Part shown: positions 8,501-17,255 of the stretch, one piece after another
Layout of the letters: every line of letters starts with the position of its first letter
Position numbering within the stretch: position 1 is the stretch's first letter
NCBI GenBank assembly: GCA_017615795.1
Contig: JAFZZK010000047.1
Span: 1-64,000 of the forward strand
Direction of reading: 5' to 3'
Length of the DNA stretch: 64,000 nucleotides
Source: Bacteroidales bacterium
GTDB taxonomy: Bacteria > Bacteroidota > Bacteroidia > Bacteroidales > WCHB1-69
The notes under the pieces: generated by a model
The model's input: the letters and a program-made list of their open reading frames with translations, nothing else
The model's database searches: none
What the model was told of the DNA's origin: nothing
Translations under genes and position numbers: made by a program

Positions 8501-8722
8501 ATGGCTAAGCAATCATCATTCGATTTAGACGGCATTGTGACGGAAGCACTCGGCAACGGTCTCTATCGCGTCCAATTGGAAAGCGGGCACGAGATCATCG
8601 CCCATCTCTCTGGCAAGATGCGCCTACATTACATTAAGATTCTGCCCGGCGACAAAGTTCAAGTGGCCATGTCCCCATACGACCTCACAAAAGGAAGAAT
8701 CACTTTCCGCTACAAGGCGTAA
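8501..8722 (+). CDS. infA: Translation initiation factor IF-1
   Basis: A 73-residue OB-fold protein ([32 protein letters not shown]) that binds the A site of the 30S subunit during initiation. The family motifs AHLSGKMR and ITFRYK are present, and the length is typical. It begins 12 bases after the map stop codon and is followed by rpmJ after 48 bases of AT-rich spacer. Confidence 0.96.
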   Translation: MAKQSSFDLDGIVTEALGNGLYRVQLESGHEIIAHLSGKMRLHYIKILPGDKVQVAMSPYDLTKGRITFRYKA

Positions 8723-8770
8723 AAGTTCAAAGACAACAAGAAATAATAAAAACAATAAACAAATAAGACA

Positions 8771-8887
8771 ATGAAAGTAAGAGCATCAGTAAAGAAGAGA
8801 TCAGAAGACTGTATCGTGGTGAAGCGCCACGGCGTGGTTTACGTGATTAACAAGAAAAACCCCAAGATGAAACAACGTCAAGGATAA
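8771..8887 (+). CDS. rpmJ: Ribosomal protein L36
   Basis: A 38-residue protein, [14 protein letters not shown]...NPKMKQRQG, with the conserved ends of L36. Only one cysteine (C14) and one histidine of the usual Cys3-His zinc site remain, so this is a zinc-independent (C-minus) form, which is common in Bacteroidota. It lies in its normal place between infA and rpsM and is below the length most gene finders report by default. Confidence 0.95.
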   Translation: MKVRASVKKRSEDCIVVKRHGVVYVINKKNPKMKQRQG

Positions 8888-8921
8888 AATAATTATTAAC
8901 TCAATAAAATCATAAAGTAAT

Positions 8922-9296
8922 ATGGCAAGAATTGCAGGTATTGATTTACCTAAAAACAAACATGGCGAGATCGGTCTGACCTATATTTACGGAATCGGCA
9001 GGAGCACCGCCCAAAAGATTCTGACGAAGGCCGGTATCAGCTGGGACAAGAAGGTAAATGAATGGAATGACGACGAATTGGCAGCAATTCGTGGGCTGGT
9101 TAACGAGATGAAGGTGGAAGGACCGCTCAGATCTGAAGAGCAAATGAACATCAAGCGTCTGATGGACATCGGTTGCTATCGTGGCATCCGTCACCGTCTG
9201 GGACTGCCCGTGCGCGGTCAGAGCACCAAGAACAATGCTCGTACCCGCAAGGGACGTAAGAAGACCGTTGCTAACAAGAAGAAAGCAACGAAGTAG
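8922..9296 (+). CDS. rpsM: Ribosomal protein S13
   Basis: A 124-residue protein of the head of the small subunit that contacts the P-site tRNA and bridges to the large subunit. It begins [31 protein letters not shown] and has the [13 protein letters not shown](S/R)[10 protein letters not shown] signature, with a lysine-rich tail. Length and order before rpsK are standard. Confidence 0.97.
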   Translation: MARIAGIDLPKNKHGEIGLTYIYGIGRSTAQKILTKAGISWDKKVNEWNDDELAAIRGLVNEMKVEGPLRSEEQMNIKRLMDIGCYRGIRHRLGLPVRGQSTKNNARTRKGRKKTVANKKKATK

Positions 9297-9333
9297 TTAT
9301 TAATCATTTCATGGATAGAGAAAACATATAATT

Positions 9334-9723
9334 ATGGCAAAGAACACCAAAACATCCAAGAAGAAAGTCGTCAGAATAGATGCTTCCGGAAAAGCGTTCA
9401 TATATGCTTCTTTCAATAATGTCATCGTGTCCCTCACCAACAACGACGGTCAGGTGATTTCCTGGTCTTCCGCTGGCAAGATGGGATACAGAGGTTCCAA
9501 GAAAAACACTCCCTACGCTGCCCAGATGGTCGCACAGGATTGTGCCAAGGTTGCATACGACCTCGGCCTGCGCAAGGTGAAGGTTTATGTGAAGGGTCCC
9601 GGCCAAGGTCGTGAATCCGCCATCCGCTCCATCTACACCACGGGCATCATGGTGGAAGAGATCACCGACGTGACTCCGCTTCCCCACAACGGCTGTCGTC
9701 CCCCGAAACACAGAAGAGTATAA
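9334..9723 (+). CDS. rpsK: Ribosomal protein S11
   Basis: A 129-residue small-subunit platform protein. Recognisable parts are the segment [15 protein letters not shown], the [11 protein letters not shown] motif, [13 protein letters not shown] and the C-terminal [16 protein letters not shown]. An extra lysine-rich N-terminus ([11 protein letters not shown]) is typical for this phylum. It is followed by rpsD after 42 bases. Confidence 0.97.
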   Translation: MAKNTKTSKKKVVRIDASGKAFIYASFNNVIVSLTNNDGQVISWSSAGKMGYRGSKKNTPYAAQMVAQDCAKVAYDLGLRKVKVYVKGPGQGRESAIRSIYTTGIMVEEITDVTPLPHNGCRPPKHRRV

Positions 9724-9765
9724 TTTGAGAATCGAAAACGTTTTACAATAAGAAATTTTAGAATT

Positions 9766-10371
9766 ATGGCAAGATATACAGGTCCCAAAACCAAAATCGC
9801 ACGTAAATTCAAGGAACCCATCTACGGCCCCGACAAATATCTCGAGAGACGCAACTACGCCCCGGGTCAGCACGGCCAGTCCAGAAGACGTTCAAAACTC
9901 TCTGAGTATGGCATGCAGCTTCAGGAGAAACAAAAAGCAAAATACACCTACGGTATCCTCGAGCGCCAGTTCCGTAAGATCTTCCGTCTCGCCGCCAGCC
10001 GCAAGGGTGTGACCGGCCAGAACTTGATGCAGCTCATCGAGTCCCGTCTCGACAATGTTGTGTATCGTCTCAACATCGCCCCGTCGCGTGCAGCAGCCCG
10101 CCAGTTGGTCAACCACCGTCACATTTCCGTGAATGGCCAAATCTGCAACATCCCCTCCCGTTTGCTCGTGCCCGGCGACACCGTTGAAGTGCGCGAACGC
10201 TCCCAAGCCCTCGAAGTGGTTACCAACTCCCTCAATGGCAAGGCCATGAACCACGCCTGGCTCGAATGGGACGGCAACATGATGGTGGGCAAGTTCATGA
10301 ACTACCCGCAAAGAGAGGAAATTCCGGAGACCATCAACGAGCAGGCAATCGTCGAGTTGTACTCCAAATAG
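9766..10371 (+). CDS. rpsD: Ribosomal protein S4
   Basis: A 201-residue primary 16S rRNA-binding protein that in many bacteria also represses its own operon. It starts MARYTGPKTKIARKFKEPIYGP, has ERRNYAPGQHG, and contains the S4 RNA-binding domain at about residues 93-155 (ESRLDNVVYRLNIAPSRAAARQLVNHRHISVNG). The N-terminal zinc-site cysteines found in some S4 proteins are absent. It is followed by rpoA after a 100-base spacer containing heptamer repeats. Confidence 0.97.
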   Translation: MARYTGPKTKIARKFKEPIYGPDKYLERRNYAPGQHGQSRRRSKLSEYGMQLQEKQKAKYTYGILERQFRKIFRLAASRKGVTGQNLMQLIESRLDNVVYRLNIAPSRAAARQLVNHRHISVNGQICNIPSRLLVPGDTVEVRERSQALEVVTNSLNGKAMNHAWLEWDGNMMVGKFMNYPQREEIPETINEQAIVELYSK

Positions 10372-10406
10372 TGATCCGTAACCTGTGGCCTGTGATCTGT
10401 TGCAAC

Positions 10407-10441
10407 CAGTTCACAGTTCACAGTTCACAGCTCACAGTTCA
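10407..10441 (+). repeat. Tandem heptamer repeat, five units, between rpsD and rpoA
   Basis: Five perfect or near-perfect copies of CAGTTCA run head to tail from 10407 to 10441, the fourth reading CAGCTCA. They end about 30 bases before the rpoA start codon and would lie in the untranslated spacer of the operon transcript. Confidence 0.85.
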
Positions 10442-10471
10442 CACAGATCATTAATTTAAAAAACAACAACA

Positions 10472-11467
10472 ATGGCTATATTAACATTTCAAAAACCTGA
10501 CAAGGTCATAATGAACGAGGCCGACGATTTCCACGGCATATTCGAGTTTCGTCCCCTCCAGCAAGGCTATGGCGTCACCATCGGCAACGCCCTTCGCCGC
10601 GTGCTGCTCTCCTCATTGGAAGGCTATGCCATTACATCCGTGAAGATACAAGGCGTATCTCAGGAGTTCTCCTCCATCCCTGGCGTTATGGAAGATGTCA
10701 TCGACATCGTCCTCAACCTCAAACAGGTCCGCTTCAAGAACAAGGTCGAGAACAACAATGCGGAAAAGGCCACCATCGTCATCTCCGGTCAGGAGACTTT
10801 CAAGGCCGGCGACATCAACCGTTTCCTCAACTTCTTCCAAGTTCTCAACACCGAACAACTGATCTGCCGCATGGATCCTTCCGTGATTCTCACCATGGAA
10901 ATCACGATTGACAAGGGCCGTGGCTATGTGCCGGTTGAGGATAACCGCACCTTGCACGAAGGTATCGACGTCATCGCGATGGACTCTATCCACACGCCTA
11001 TCAAGAACGTGAAGTATGTGATCGAGCCTTACCGTGTCGAGCAGAAGACCGACTTCGAAAAGCTCGTTCTCGATGTCGAGACCGACGGCTCCATCCATCC
11101 CAAGGATGCCCTGAAGGAAGCTGCCAAAATCCTCATCCAACACTTTGCCCTCTTCTCTGAAGACAAGATTTCTCTTGACGCACCGGAACAAACGGAGGTT
11201 GTGGAGAATGTTGACGAGGATGCCATGCTCATTCGCCAGATCCTGAAGTCCAAGCTCGTTGACATGGACCTTTCCGTCAGAGCCATCAACTGCCTGAAGT
11301 CCGCTGAAATTGAAACTCTCGGCGACCTTGTGGCTATCCAGAAGAGCGATCTTCTCAAGTTCCGCAACTTCGGCAAGAAGTCCTTGGCCGAGTTGGAAGA
11401 GCTGGTGAAATCCAAAGGTCTGGAATTTGGTATGAATATTTCAAAATATAACTTAGATAACGAATAA
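10472..11467 (+). CDS. rpoA: RNA polymerase alpha subunit
   Basis: A 331-residue protein. The N-terminal dimerisation and assembly domain covers about residues 1-235 ([26 protein letters not shown] is diagnostic). A flexible linker follows, then the C-terminal DNA- and activator-binding domain at about 255-325 with the helix-hairpin-helix motifs [21 protein letters not shown] and [14 protein letters not shown]. It lies between rpsD and rplQ as in most bacteria. Confidence 0.97.
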   Translation: MAILTFQKPDKVIMNEADDFHGIFEFRPLQQGYGVTIGNALRRVLLSSLEGYAITSVKIQGVSQEFSSIPGVMEDVIDIVLNLKQVRFKNKVENNNAEKATIVISGQETFKAGDINRFLNFFQVLNTEQLICRMDPSVILTMEITIDKGRGYVPVEDNRTLHEGIDVIAMDSIHTPIKNVKYVIEPYRVEQKTDFEKLVLDVETDGSIHPKDALKEAAKILIQHFALFSEDKISLDAPEQTEVVENVDEDAMLIRQILKSKLVDMDLSVRAINCLKSAEIETLGDLVAIQKSDLLKFRNFGKKSLAELEELVKSKGLEFGMNISKYNLDNE

Positions 11468-11472
11468 TAACA

Positions 11473-11976
11473 ATGAGACACGCTAAAAGAATCAATCACT
11501 TAGGAAGAACGGACGCCCATCGGAAGGCTATGCTTTCCAATATGGCCACGTCCCTCATCATGCATAAGCGCATCAACACGACCCTGGCCAAGGCCAAGGA
11601 GTTGAGAAAGTATGTGGAACCTTTAGTGACCCGCAGCAAGAGTGATACTACCCATTCCCGTCGTATTGTATTTGCCCAGTTGCATAACAAATACGCCATC
11701 AAGGAACTGTTTACCGAAATCGCTCCCAAGATCGCTACGCGTCCCGGTGGTTATACCCGCATCCTCAAGACCGGTTTCCGCAAAGGTGATAATGCCGAAA
11801 TGTGCATGATTGAGTTCGTTGACTACAACGAGAACTACACCACGGAGGCTGGCACCAAGAAGAAGGCCACTCGTACCCGTCGTAGCAGCAAGAAATCCGC
11901 TGCTCCCGCCGCCGAGCCCGTTGCCGAAGCTGCCGTCGAGACCCCCGCTGAGGAGAGTGCTCCCACCGCTGAATAA
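11473..11976 (+). CDS. rplQ: Ribosomal protein L17
   Basis: A large-subunit protein starting [29 protein letters not shown], the L17 signature. The core ends near residue 120. An additional ~45-residue tail rich in Lys, Ala, Pro and Glu ([22 protein letters not shown]) extends it to 167 residues, longer than the ~120-residue proteobacterial form; such tails are known in this phylum. It begins five bases after the rpoA stop and is the last gene of the run. Confidence 0.97.
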   Translation: MRHAKRINHLGRTDAHRKAMLSNMATSLIMHKRINTTLAKAKELRKYVEPLVTRSKSDTTHSRRIVFAQLHNKYAIKELFTEIAPKIATRPGGYTRILKTGFRKGDNAEMCMIEFVDYNENYTTEAGTKKKATRTRRSSKKSAAPAAEPVAEAAVETPAEESAPTAE

Positions 11977-12005
11977 AGCAAACACTATACTCAAAGATAT
12001 ACCCC

Positions 12006-12033
12006 AAGGCCACTCGAAAGAGCGGCCTTTTTT
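12006..12033 (+). terminator. Terminator after rplQ
   Basis: AAGGCC-A-CTC and GAG-C-GGCCTT form a stem with a GAAA tetraloop, followed by six T. It closes the ribosomal transcription unit 30 bases after the rplQ stop. Confidence 0.85.
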
Positions 12034-12110
12034 GTTGGCTTGTCTCAAGCCCGAAAGCCTAAAAGTCTGGCAAGAATATGCCGATGTGACGGCGCTATCC
12101 GATTATTTGC

Positions 12111-12118
12111 TACTTTTG
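12111..12118 (+). promoter_or_regulatory. Minus-7 box for the GH20 gene
   Basis: TACTTTTG fits TAnnTTTG and lies 20 bases before the chosen ATG at 12139. No convincing minus-33 TTG is visible. Its presence argues against a longer reading frame that would begin upstream at 12040. Confidence 0.55.
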
Positions 12119-12138
12119 CACCCTCCAACACATCCTCT

Positions 12139-14667
12139 ATGAATATTCGTCAAATCCATTCACGACTCACGTTAGTATGCATCCTGTGCCTGCTCGGCAC
12201 ACTCTCCTGTCGCGCCCAAAATATTGGGGTCATCCCCGCGCCACAGCATGTGGAAATACTTTCGGGCACCTGCTCTGTTACCGAAAAAACACCCGTAAAG
12301 AAGCTCTTGGTGAGTGCTCTGCCCATCGACACAAACATGGATCAGGGATATGTCCTTGAAATTCTGCCGAAAAAGATTGTAATGTCCGCGACCACGGAGA
12401 CGGGACTCTACTATGCGGAAATGAGCCTTCGGCAGATATGCAGACATTATCAAAACAAAGTGCCTTGCATGCGCATCACCGACTATCCGGCACTCCAATA
12501 CCGGGGCTGGATGGATGACATCAGTCGCGGGCCTGTGCCCACGGTGGAGTTCCTTAAACGTGAAATTGCGACATTGGCGCAATACAAAATGAACTTCTTT
12601 AATCTTTATACTGAGCATCTTTTTAAGTTGGACGACTATCCTGACATTGCGCCGGGAGATGGACTTACTGTCTCGCAAATCAAGGAGCTGGAGGAGTATG
12701 CCGCGCAGTTCCATATTGAATTTTTTGGCAACCAGCAGTGCTTGGCGCATGCCGAGAAAACCCTGCGCATCCCGTTTTACCAAGATATGGCCGACACCAA
12801 GGCGAACGTTGACCCTGGCTCGGATGACACCCGCAAATTTCTGCAGTATCAGTTGGAGACTGTGGCAAAGGCATACAAGTCCCCCTTCTTTAATATTAAC
12901 TGCGATGAGACGGAGGCCTTGGGCAACGGCAAGGCGCGTGGCTATGTGGAGTCCCATGGCGGTGCCTCGCAGGTTTATGTCGACCACGTCCGTTGGGTAT
13001 ATGACATCCTGCGGAAGCAGGGCAAGCGTGTGATGATGTGGGGGGATATTGCCGCCAAGGATCCTGAAATCGTGCGCCAACTGCCCAAGGACATGCTGAT
13101 GCTTGTCTGGATGTACGCCCCTTCAGATAGCTATGCCGACATGATGGAGCCTTTTGCTAAGGCGGGCTTTGAATTTATGGTTGCGCCGGGCATGAGTATG
13201 TGGGGTACGGTCTATCCCAGCTATGATACGTATACTAAAAATATTGCCAACTTGGTTCGTGATGGACATCAGCATGGTGCTATGGGAATGATGAATACGG
13301 CTTGGGATGATTCTGGTGAATCACTCTTCAACACCACGTGGCACGGCATGGCCTGGGCTGCAGATATGGCGTGGAAGCCGTTGCAACAGAATGCTCCTGT
13401 CGCTGCCGACCAGGAACGAGCGGCGCGCCTCGATGAATTTAACAAGTGCTTTGGTGAAAGTTTCTTTTTCCCGCCGGAACACATCGACCTTATGCGCCTC
13501 TATGAACAGGTTGACATCCCGCTCTTTTTCCAGAACAATGCGCTTTACGAGAGCATCTGGGATAGTTATGCTTCCAATATGTCGCGTGACTATTACGACA
13601 TGAATGCCAAGCTGATTCAGGTTAGCGAACAAGCCTGTCGCAAGATTCCCGTTCCAACCATCGAAGATTACAATGCCACAGCCGTTGCCCGCTTTGTTCC
13701 ATACGTCTATGACCGGCAACGCTTTGTGATGCTTCGCAATATGTTTCGATATGACCTTAACCGCTATGTGGAGGGCAACAAAGAGGTTTCAGCCCAATCC
13801 TTGCGAACAAGAGCGGATGAGTTGTTGAAGCAGCTGCATGCTGTGAAAAAGCAATACATTCCTCTTTGGGACGAGGAGTGCCGGCAGTATAGCCGCGATA
13901 TCGTGGAACGACGCTTTGACCGCGTCGCGCAGGAGTTGCTTGACCTCGACAACCATGTGCTTATCAGCTCGAAGTTGAATGACAGGGGAGAAGCAGTGGT
14001 TACCATGCGTACGTTGTTTGGAGACCAGGATATATACTATACGCTGGATGGACGTGTACCGCAAATGGGAGAGAATCCCTATCAGGGTCCTTTTACCCTC
14101 GATCATTCCGCTAATGTTCGGGCGATGACGCGCAATGCAATGGGGGAGGATGTGGTCTCTGAAAAGTATGTGTTGCTCCATAAGGGGTTAGGGAAGATTA
14201 GCAAACTGAACACGCCCTTTGCCACGTATAGACCTCAGTACGAAGCGTCCGGAATGCAAGGACTTGCTGACGGTACGGCCGGTGGCGATTCGTACGGCGA
14301 TGGCACGTGGCAGGGCTACTGGGGAAACGACATCGACGTGGAGTTCGACTTCGGCTCAACTTTGCACCTCGACCACTTCAAGACGCGTTTCTTCCAGCAT
14401 ATCCACGATTGGATCATGGCTCCGACGACCGTGGAGCTGTATGTCTCCAAGAATGGCCGCGACTATGATTTATATCGCACGTTGACCGTGCCCAACGTGG
14501 ACCATCACGCGAGTGAAAGCGGAATCTATACGCTACAAGCCGATGATCTTGGATTGGACGCGCGCTATGTGCGTGTGGTAGTGAAGAATGCGGGGCCGTT
14601 GCCCGCATGGCACCAGGCTCCGGGGCAACCATCCTATCTCTTTTGTGATGAAATGATTTGGCAATAA
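12139..14667 (+). CDS. Secreted GH20 beta-N-acetylhexosaminidase with F5/8C-like domain
   Basis: An 842-residue protein with a signal peptide (VCILCLLGTLSCRAQ, probably cleaved after AQ). The GH20 accessory domain comes first (about 25-125), then the TIM barrel from PALQYRGWMDD. The catalytic Asp-Glu pair of substrate-assisted hexosaminidases is D256-E257 in NINCDETEALG. A chitobiase/Fn3-like C-terminal domain follows (IYYTLDGRVP), and residues ~694-842 look like a discoidin (F5/8 type C) carbohydrate-binding module. It would release terminal GlcNAc or GalNAc from host or bacterial glycans in the periplasm or at the surface. The frame is open upstream to 12040, but the signal peptide and promoter favour ATG 12139. 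A FISUMP gene follows after 18 bases. Confidence 0.88.
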   Translation: MNIRQIHSRLTLVCILCLLGTLSCRAQNIGVIPAPQHVEILSGTCSVTEKTPVKKLLVSALPIDTNMDQGYVLEILPKKIVMSATTETGLYYAEMSLRQICRHYQNKVPCMRITDYPALQYRGWMDDISRGPVPTVEFLKREIATLAQYKMNFFNLYTEHLFKLDDYPDIAPGDGLTVSQIKELEEYAAQFHIEFFGNQQCLAHAEKTLRIPFYQDMADTKANVDPGSDDTRKFLQYQLETVAKAYKSPFFNINCDETEALGNGKARGYVESHGGASQVYVDHVRWVYDILRKQGKRVMMWGDIAAKDPEIVRQLPKDMLMLVWMYAPSDSYADMMEPFAKAGFEFMVAPGMSMWGTVYPSYDTYTKNIANLVRDGHQHGAMGMMNTAWDDSGESLFNTTWHGMAWAADMAWKPLQQNAPVAADQERAARLDEFNKCFGESFFFPPEHIDLMRLYEQVDIPLFFQNNALYESIWDSYASNMSRDYYDMNAKLIQVSEQACRKIPVPTIEDYNATAVARFVPYVYDRQRFVMLRNMFRYDLNRYVEGNKEVSAQSLRTRADELLKQLHAVKKQYIPLWDEECRQYSRDIVERRFDRVAQELLDLDNHVLISSKLNDRGEAVVTMRTLFGDQDIYYTLDGRVPQMGENPYQGPFTLDHSANVRAMTRNAMGEDVVSEKYVLLHKGLGKISKLNTPFATYRPQYEASGMQGLADGTAGGDSYGDGTWQGYWGNDIDVEFDFGSTLHLDHFKTRFFQHIHDWIMAPTTVELYVSKNGRDYDLYRTLTVPNVDHHASESGIYTLQADDLGLDARYVRVVVKNAGPLPAWHQAPGQPSYLFCDEMIWQ

Positions 14668-14685
14668 TCCTAAAAACTCCTCACT

Positions 14686-15423
14686 ATGAAAAGACTCACT
14701 CTTGTATCGCTGTTGATATTTTTGAACTTTGCATGCGTAAGGGCGCAGGGCGACTGCGGCATGGTAACCGACCGTGACGGCAACGTCTATCAGACAGTAC
14801 AACTCGGCAGCCAGTGCTGGATGCGCGAAAATTTGCGCGTCACCCATTTCCCGGACGGCAAGCCGTTGGTGTTGGGCAAGGAGACCTCCGCAACAGAACT
14901 CTTTTACTATTATCCCAACGGCGACTCCACGCAGGTGGCCAGATATGGTCTGCTTTATAGCTGGAACACTTGTCTGACGGGTAAAAAACCGACAGAGGCG
15001 GTGCCCAGCGGCATCCAGAGTTTATGCCCCGATGGTTGGCATCTGCCCTCCAACTTCGAGTGGATGAACTTGGAGGATTACTTGGGTTACAAGGAAGAAC
15101 ATCGTTGCGGCACTGACGTGAACAACGTGGCAAAGGCGATGGCATCGCGTGAAGGGTGGCAATACAACTCCTTCTCGCCTGCACCCGATTGCAGCGTCGC
15201 AGATGCTTCGAGGGCGAACAACACTTCCGGCATGGACGTGCTCCCTGCCGGCAATTTCCTCCACACCTTCGACGGCTTCGGCGTTGATGCCGGCTTCTGG
15301 ACCGCCTCCGACGGTAGCGAAGTGACGGCGCCCATCCACCATTTCTACGTCACCAACGCCACGGTGGAAATTAACTGCACCCCCAAGGAGGCTGCCTATT
15401 CGGTGAGATGCATCAAGGATTGA
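14686..15423 (+). CDS. Secreted single-domain FISUMP protein
   Basis: A 245-residue protein with signal peptide (LVSLLIFLNFACVRAQG) and one FISUMP domain filling the rest: DRDGNVYQTVQLGSQCWMRENLRVTHFPDG, then YGLLYSWN, LCPDGWHLPSNFEW, paired cysteines and VRCIKD at the end. FISUMP is a fold related to sulfatase-modifying/C-type-lectin-like proteins and its role is unknown. It lies 18 bases after the GH20 gene and is probably co-transcribed, suggesting it acts in the same extracytoplasmic glycan context. It ends 40 bases from the convergent gene at 15464. Confidence 0.85.
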   Translation: MKRLTLVSLLIFLNFACVRAQGDCGMVTDRDGNVYQTVQLGSQCWMRENLRVTHFPDGKPLVLGKETSATELFYYYPNGDSTQVARYGLLYSWNTCLTGKKPTEAVPSGIQSLCPDGWHLPSNFEWMNLEDYLGYKEEHRCGTDVNNVAKAMASREGWQYNSFSPAPDCSVADASRANNTSGMDVLPAGNFLHTFDGFGVDAGFWTASDGSEVTAPIHHFYVTNATVEINCTPKEAAYSVRCIKD

Positions 15424-15463
15424 AAACCAGTTGTAATCTTAATGTCAGCAGCTGATAATCAGG

Positions 15464-17170
15464 TTATCTCCATATACTTACCACTTTCCGTACACGTTTC
15501 GCCTTCCCTTCCTGATTCCACCAGCTGATCAGTGCCACGTATGACCCTGACGGCAGGGGTTGTCTGTTGTCGTCGGTGCCATCCCAGCGGAACAGGGCTT
15601 CTGTACCGCAATATTCGTTGTTCGCCAACAGTCGCACGGGATGTCCGTGTCGGTCAAAAATTTGAATCGACAGCCGGTTCTCTAATTGAGTGAAGATGAG
15701 GGCGAACTCGGTATAGTCGTCGACCCCGTCGTTGTCGGGAGAGAAGACTTCCGGTATGATGGTGATGTCGTCGCGGGGCAGTTCCGCTCCGGCTTGGGAG
15801 TTTTTGAATCCAGGGGTGGCATATCCGGCGGTGGAGGCGGCGGAGTGCCAGTTGTCTTCATCCTGCGTGGGGTAATCCGTGCGCAGGCGTTCTAAGCTCA
15901 CGCCTTCGTCGGAGGTAAGTCCCGAGTAGTGCATTTTATCGTTATAGGCCAGTCTGTCGAGTGTCTGCAGGCCGATGGTGGTGAGGAATACCACCCCTTC
16001 GGCGTTGGCGTAGGCCAGCAGCGAGTCACATTCCTGCAGGGCTCTCGGGTCGTGGCAGAAGTAGTGTGCCATGGTGTGCGTCCTATCCTTGCAGAGTGCG
16101 CAGTATTCATCGGGGAACAGCAGCCGCCCCGAGCCGACGGCAATGACAGCCTTGTTGGGCATGGTGTCCCCGCCAGAGCCAATCTTGACCTCCTTGAGGT
16201 CGATGATCTTGTTGGAGCGGTTGTAAAGTTCCACAAAGTCGGCATCCGCACCCTCGAAGGGGTGGGAGAGTATTTCGTTGATGACGATGTCACCCGGCAA
16301 AGGTCGTTCGCTTGCGCCTGCGGGTAGGCATTCTGTGCGGATGACGTTGCCTGCACAGTCGCACAGAGTGCCGTCTGTGCAAAGCCTGTAGCGTATGCCC
16401 GCGGATAGCGGGTCGGCTATCTGGATGTCAAGGGCGTTGAAGTTGGGTGGCACCTCCCGGATGTCAATAATGTTTACAGATGGTTCTATGGAAATCCAGT
16501 CCATGGGCGGCGGTGGCAGCCGCACGGGTTCGGTGAAGAAGAGCCGTATCGTATTGCTGTCTATGAGCGTGAGCCGTTGCATCTCAGGTGGCTCGTAGTC
16601 CCTTATATCCTGTCTGGACGCGTTGGGCATGCCGGGCGTGCCGCCTTCGGGGGATATAGAGGAGTTCCAGTTCTCCCGCCCGGCACAAGGTAAGTCTTCG
16701 TCTATCATCTCCAGTGACCAGCCGCCATCCTGTTTGATGCTTTCTGTATGCCACGACTTGCGAAATGTAACAGAGTGTATGACGGAGCCCTGCTCGTTGT
16801 ACAGCGTGAGGCTTTGCCCGCCGTCGGTGATACTGAGCGACGATAGTGTGTAAAGATGTGTGCAGAAGGGTAGGAACTCCGCTCGGTATTTGTCTGCAAG
16901 AATGACGCAATAGTCGGCACTGTCCAGCTCAATGTTCGGCAGATTCTTGACAGTGTTGCCAATCTTAAGTTTCCAGTTGTTCAACGTGCAGGTATAGGGT
17001 AGACGATTGTGCAGTTCCACGTATTCCGCGGCGGGCAGGCCCACGACAGGCGTGGGGTCGGCCATGATCTCGCTGATGACGATGTCGTAGCGCCCGATGG
17101 GTTGAGCCGACAGGCTCCATAGGCTGGCACAACATAATAATAGATACATATGTTTTTTCATACTGTTCAT
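15464..17170 (-). CDS. T9SS-exported protein with lamin-tail domains and type B sorting domain
   Basis: The start is taken at ATG 17170 (MNSMKKHMYLLLCCASLWSLSAQ); a longer frame to 17215 would run over the minus-strand promoter. After the signal peptide there is a lamin-tail-like domain (DIVISEIMADPTP...AAEYVELHNR), a Ca/beta-rich middle with an Ig-like RLFFTEPVRL segment, and a second lamin-tail domain (GDIVINEILSHPFEGADADFVELYNR). The C-terminus (EVFSPDNDGVDD...DGTDDNRQPLPSGSYV...RVRKVVSIWR) is the gliding-motility-associated CHU_C type, which directs T9SS export. The protein is probably surface-bound or released; no catalytic motif is visible. Confidence 0.85.
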   Translation of the reverse strand: MNSMKKHMYLLLCCASLWSLSAQPIGRYDIVISEIMADPTPVVGLPAAEYVELHNRLPYTCTLNNWKLKIGNTVKNLPNIELDSADYCVILADKYRAEFLPFCTHLYTLSSLSITDGGQSLTLYNEQGSVIHSVTFRKSWHTESIKQDGGWSLEMIDEDLPCAGRENWNSSISPEGGTPGMPNASRQDIRDYEPPEMQRLTLIDSNTIRLFFTEPVRLPPPPMDWISIEPSVNIIDIREVPPNFNALDIQIADPLSAGIRYRLCTDGTLCDCAGNVIRTECLPAGASERPLPGDIVINEILSHPFEGADADFVELYNRSNKIIDLKEVKIGSGGDTMPNKAVIAVGSGRLLFPDEYCALCKDRTHTMAHYFCHDPRALQECDSLLAYANAEGVVFLTTIGLQTLDRLAYNDKMHYSGLTSDEGVSLERLRTDYPTQDEDNWHSAASTAGYATPGFKNSQAGAELPRDDITIIPEVFSPDNDGVDDYTEFALIFTQLENRLSIQIFDRHGHPVRLLANNEYCGTEALFRWDGTDDNRQPLPSGSYVALISWWNQEGKAKRVRKVVSIWR

Positions 17171-17191
17171 TTTTGTTTGATTTTCTGTCTG

Positions 17192-17199
17192 CAAAAATA
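17192..17199 (-). promoter_or_regulatory. Minus-7 box for the lamin-tail gene
   Basis: Read on the minus strand this is TATTTTTG, 22 bases before the ATG at 17170. It directly abuts the plus-strand box of asd at 17201. Confidence 0.6.
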
Positions 17200-17200
17200 G

Positions 17201-17208
17201 TATCTTTG
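17201..17208 (+). promoter_or_regulatory. Minus-7 box for asd
   Basis: TATCTTTG lies 48 bases before the asd ATG, with a TTG at 17177-17179 (21-base spacing). It overlaps the divergent promoter region of the lamin-tail gene, with one base between the two boxes. Confidence 0.7.
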
Positions 17209-17255
17209 CAGGCAAAAGTCCAGATTTGTTAATAACTTTTTAGAATCGAAAAACA

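Noticed and set aside
6314-8512. 732-codon open frame on the minus strand across secY and map
   Set aside because: It covers two unmistakable genes exactly antisense, is low in hydrophobic residues and rich in His/Asp/Gly, and has no signal or domain; it is a by-product of codon bias in the real genes.
12040-12138. Longer N-terminus for the GH20 protein
   Set aside because: The added 33 residues precede the signal peptide and cover a promoter box; the ATG at 12139 is better.
15464-17215. Start codon at 17215 for the lamin-tail protein
   Set aside because: The first 15 codons would lie on the promoter box; ATG 17170 directly precedes a good signal peptide.
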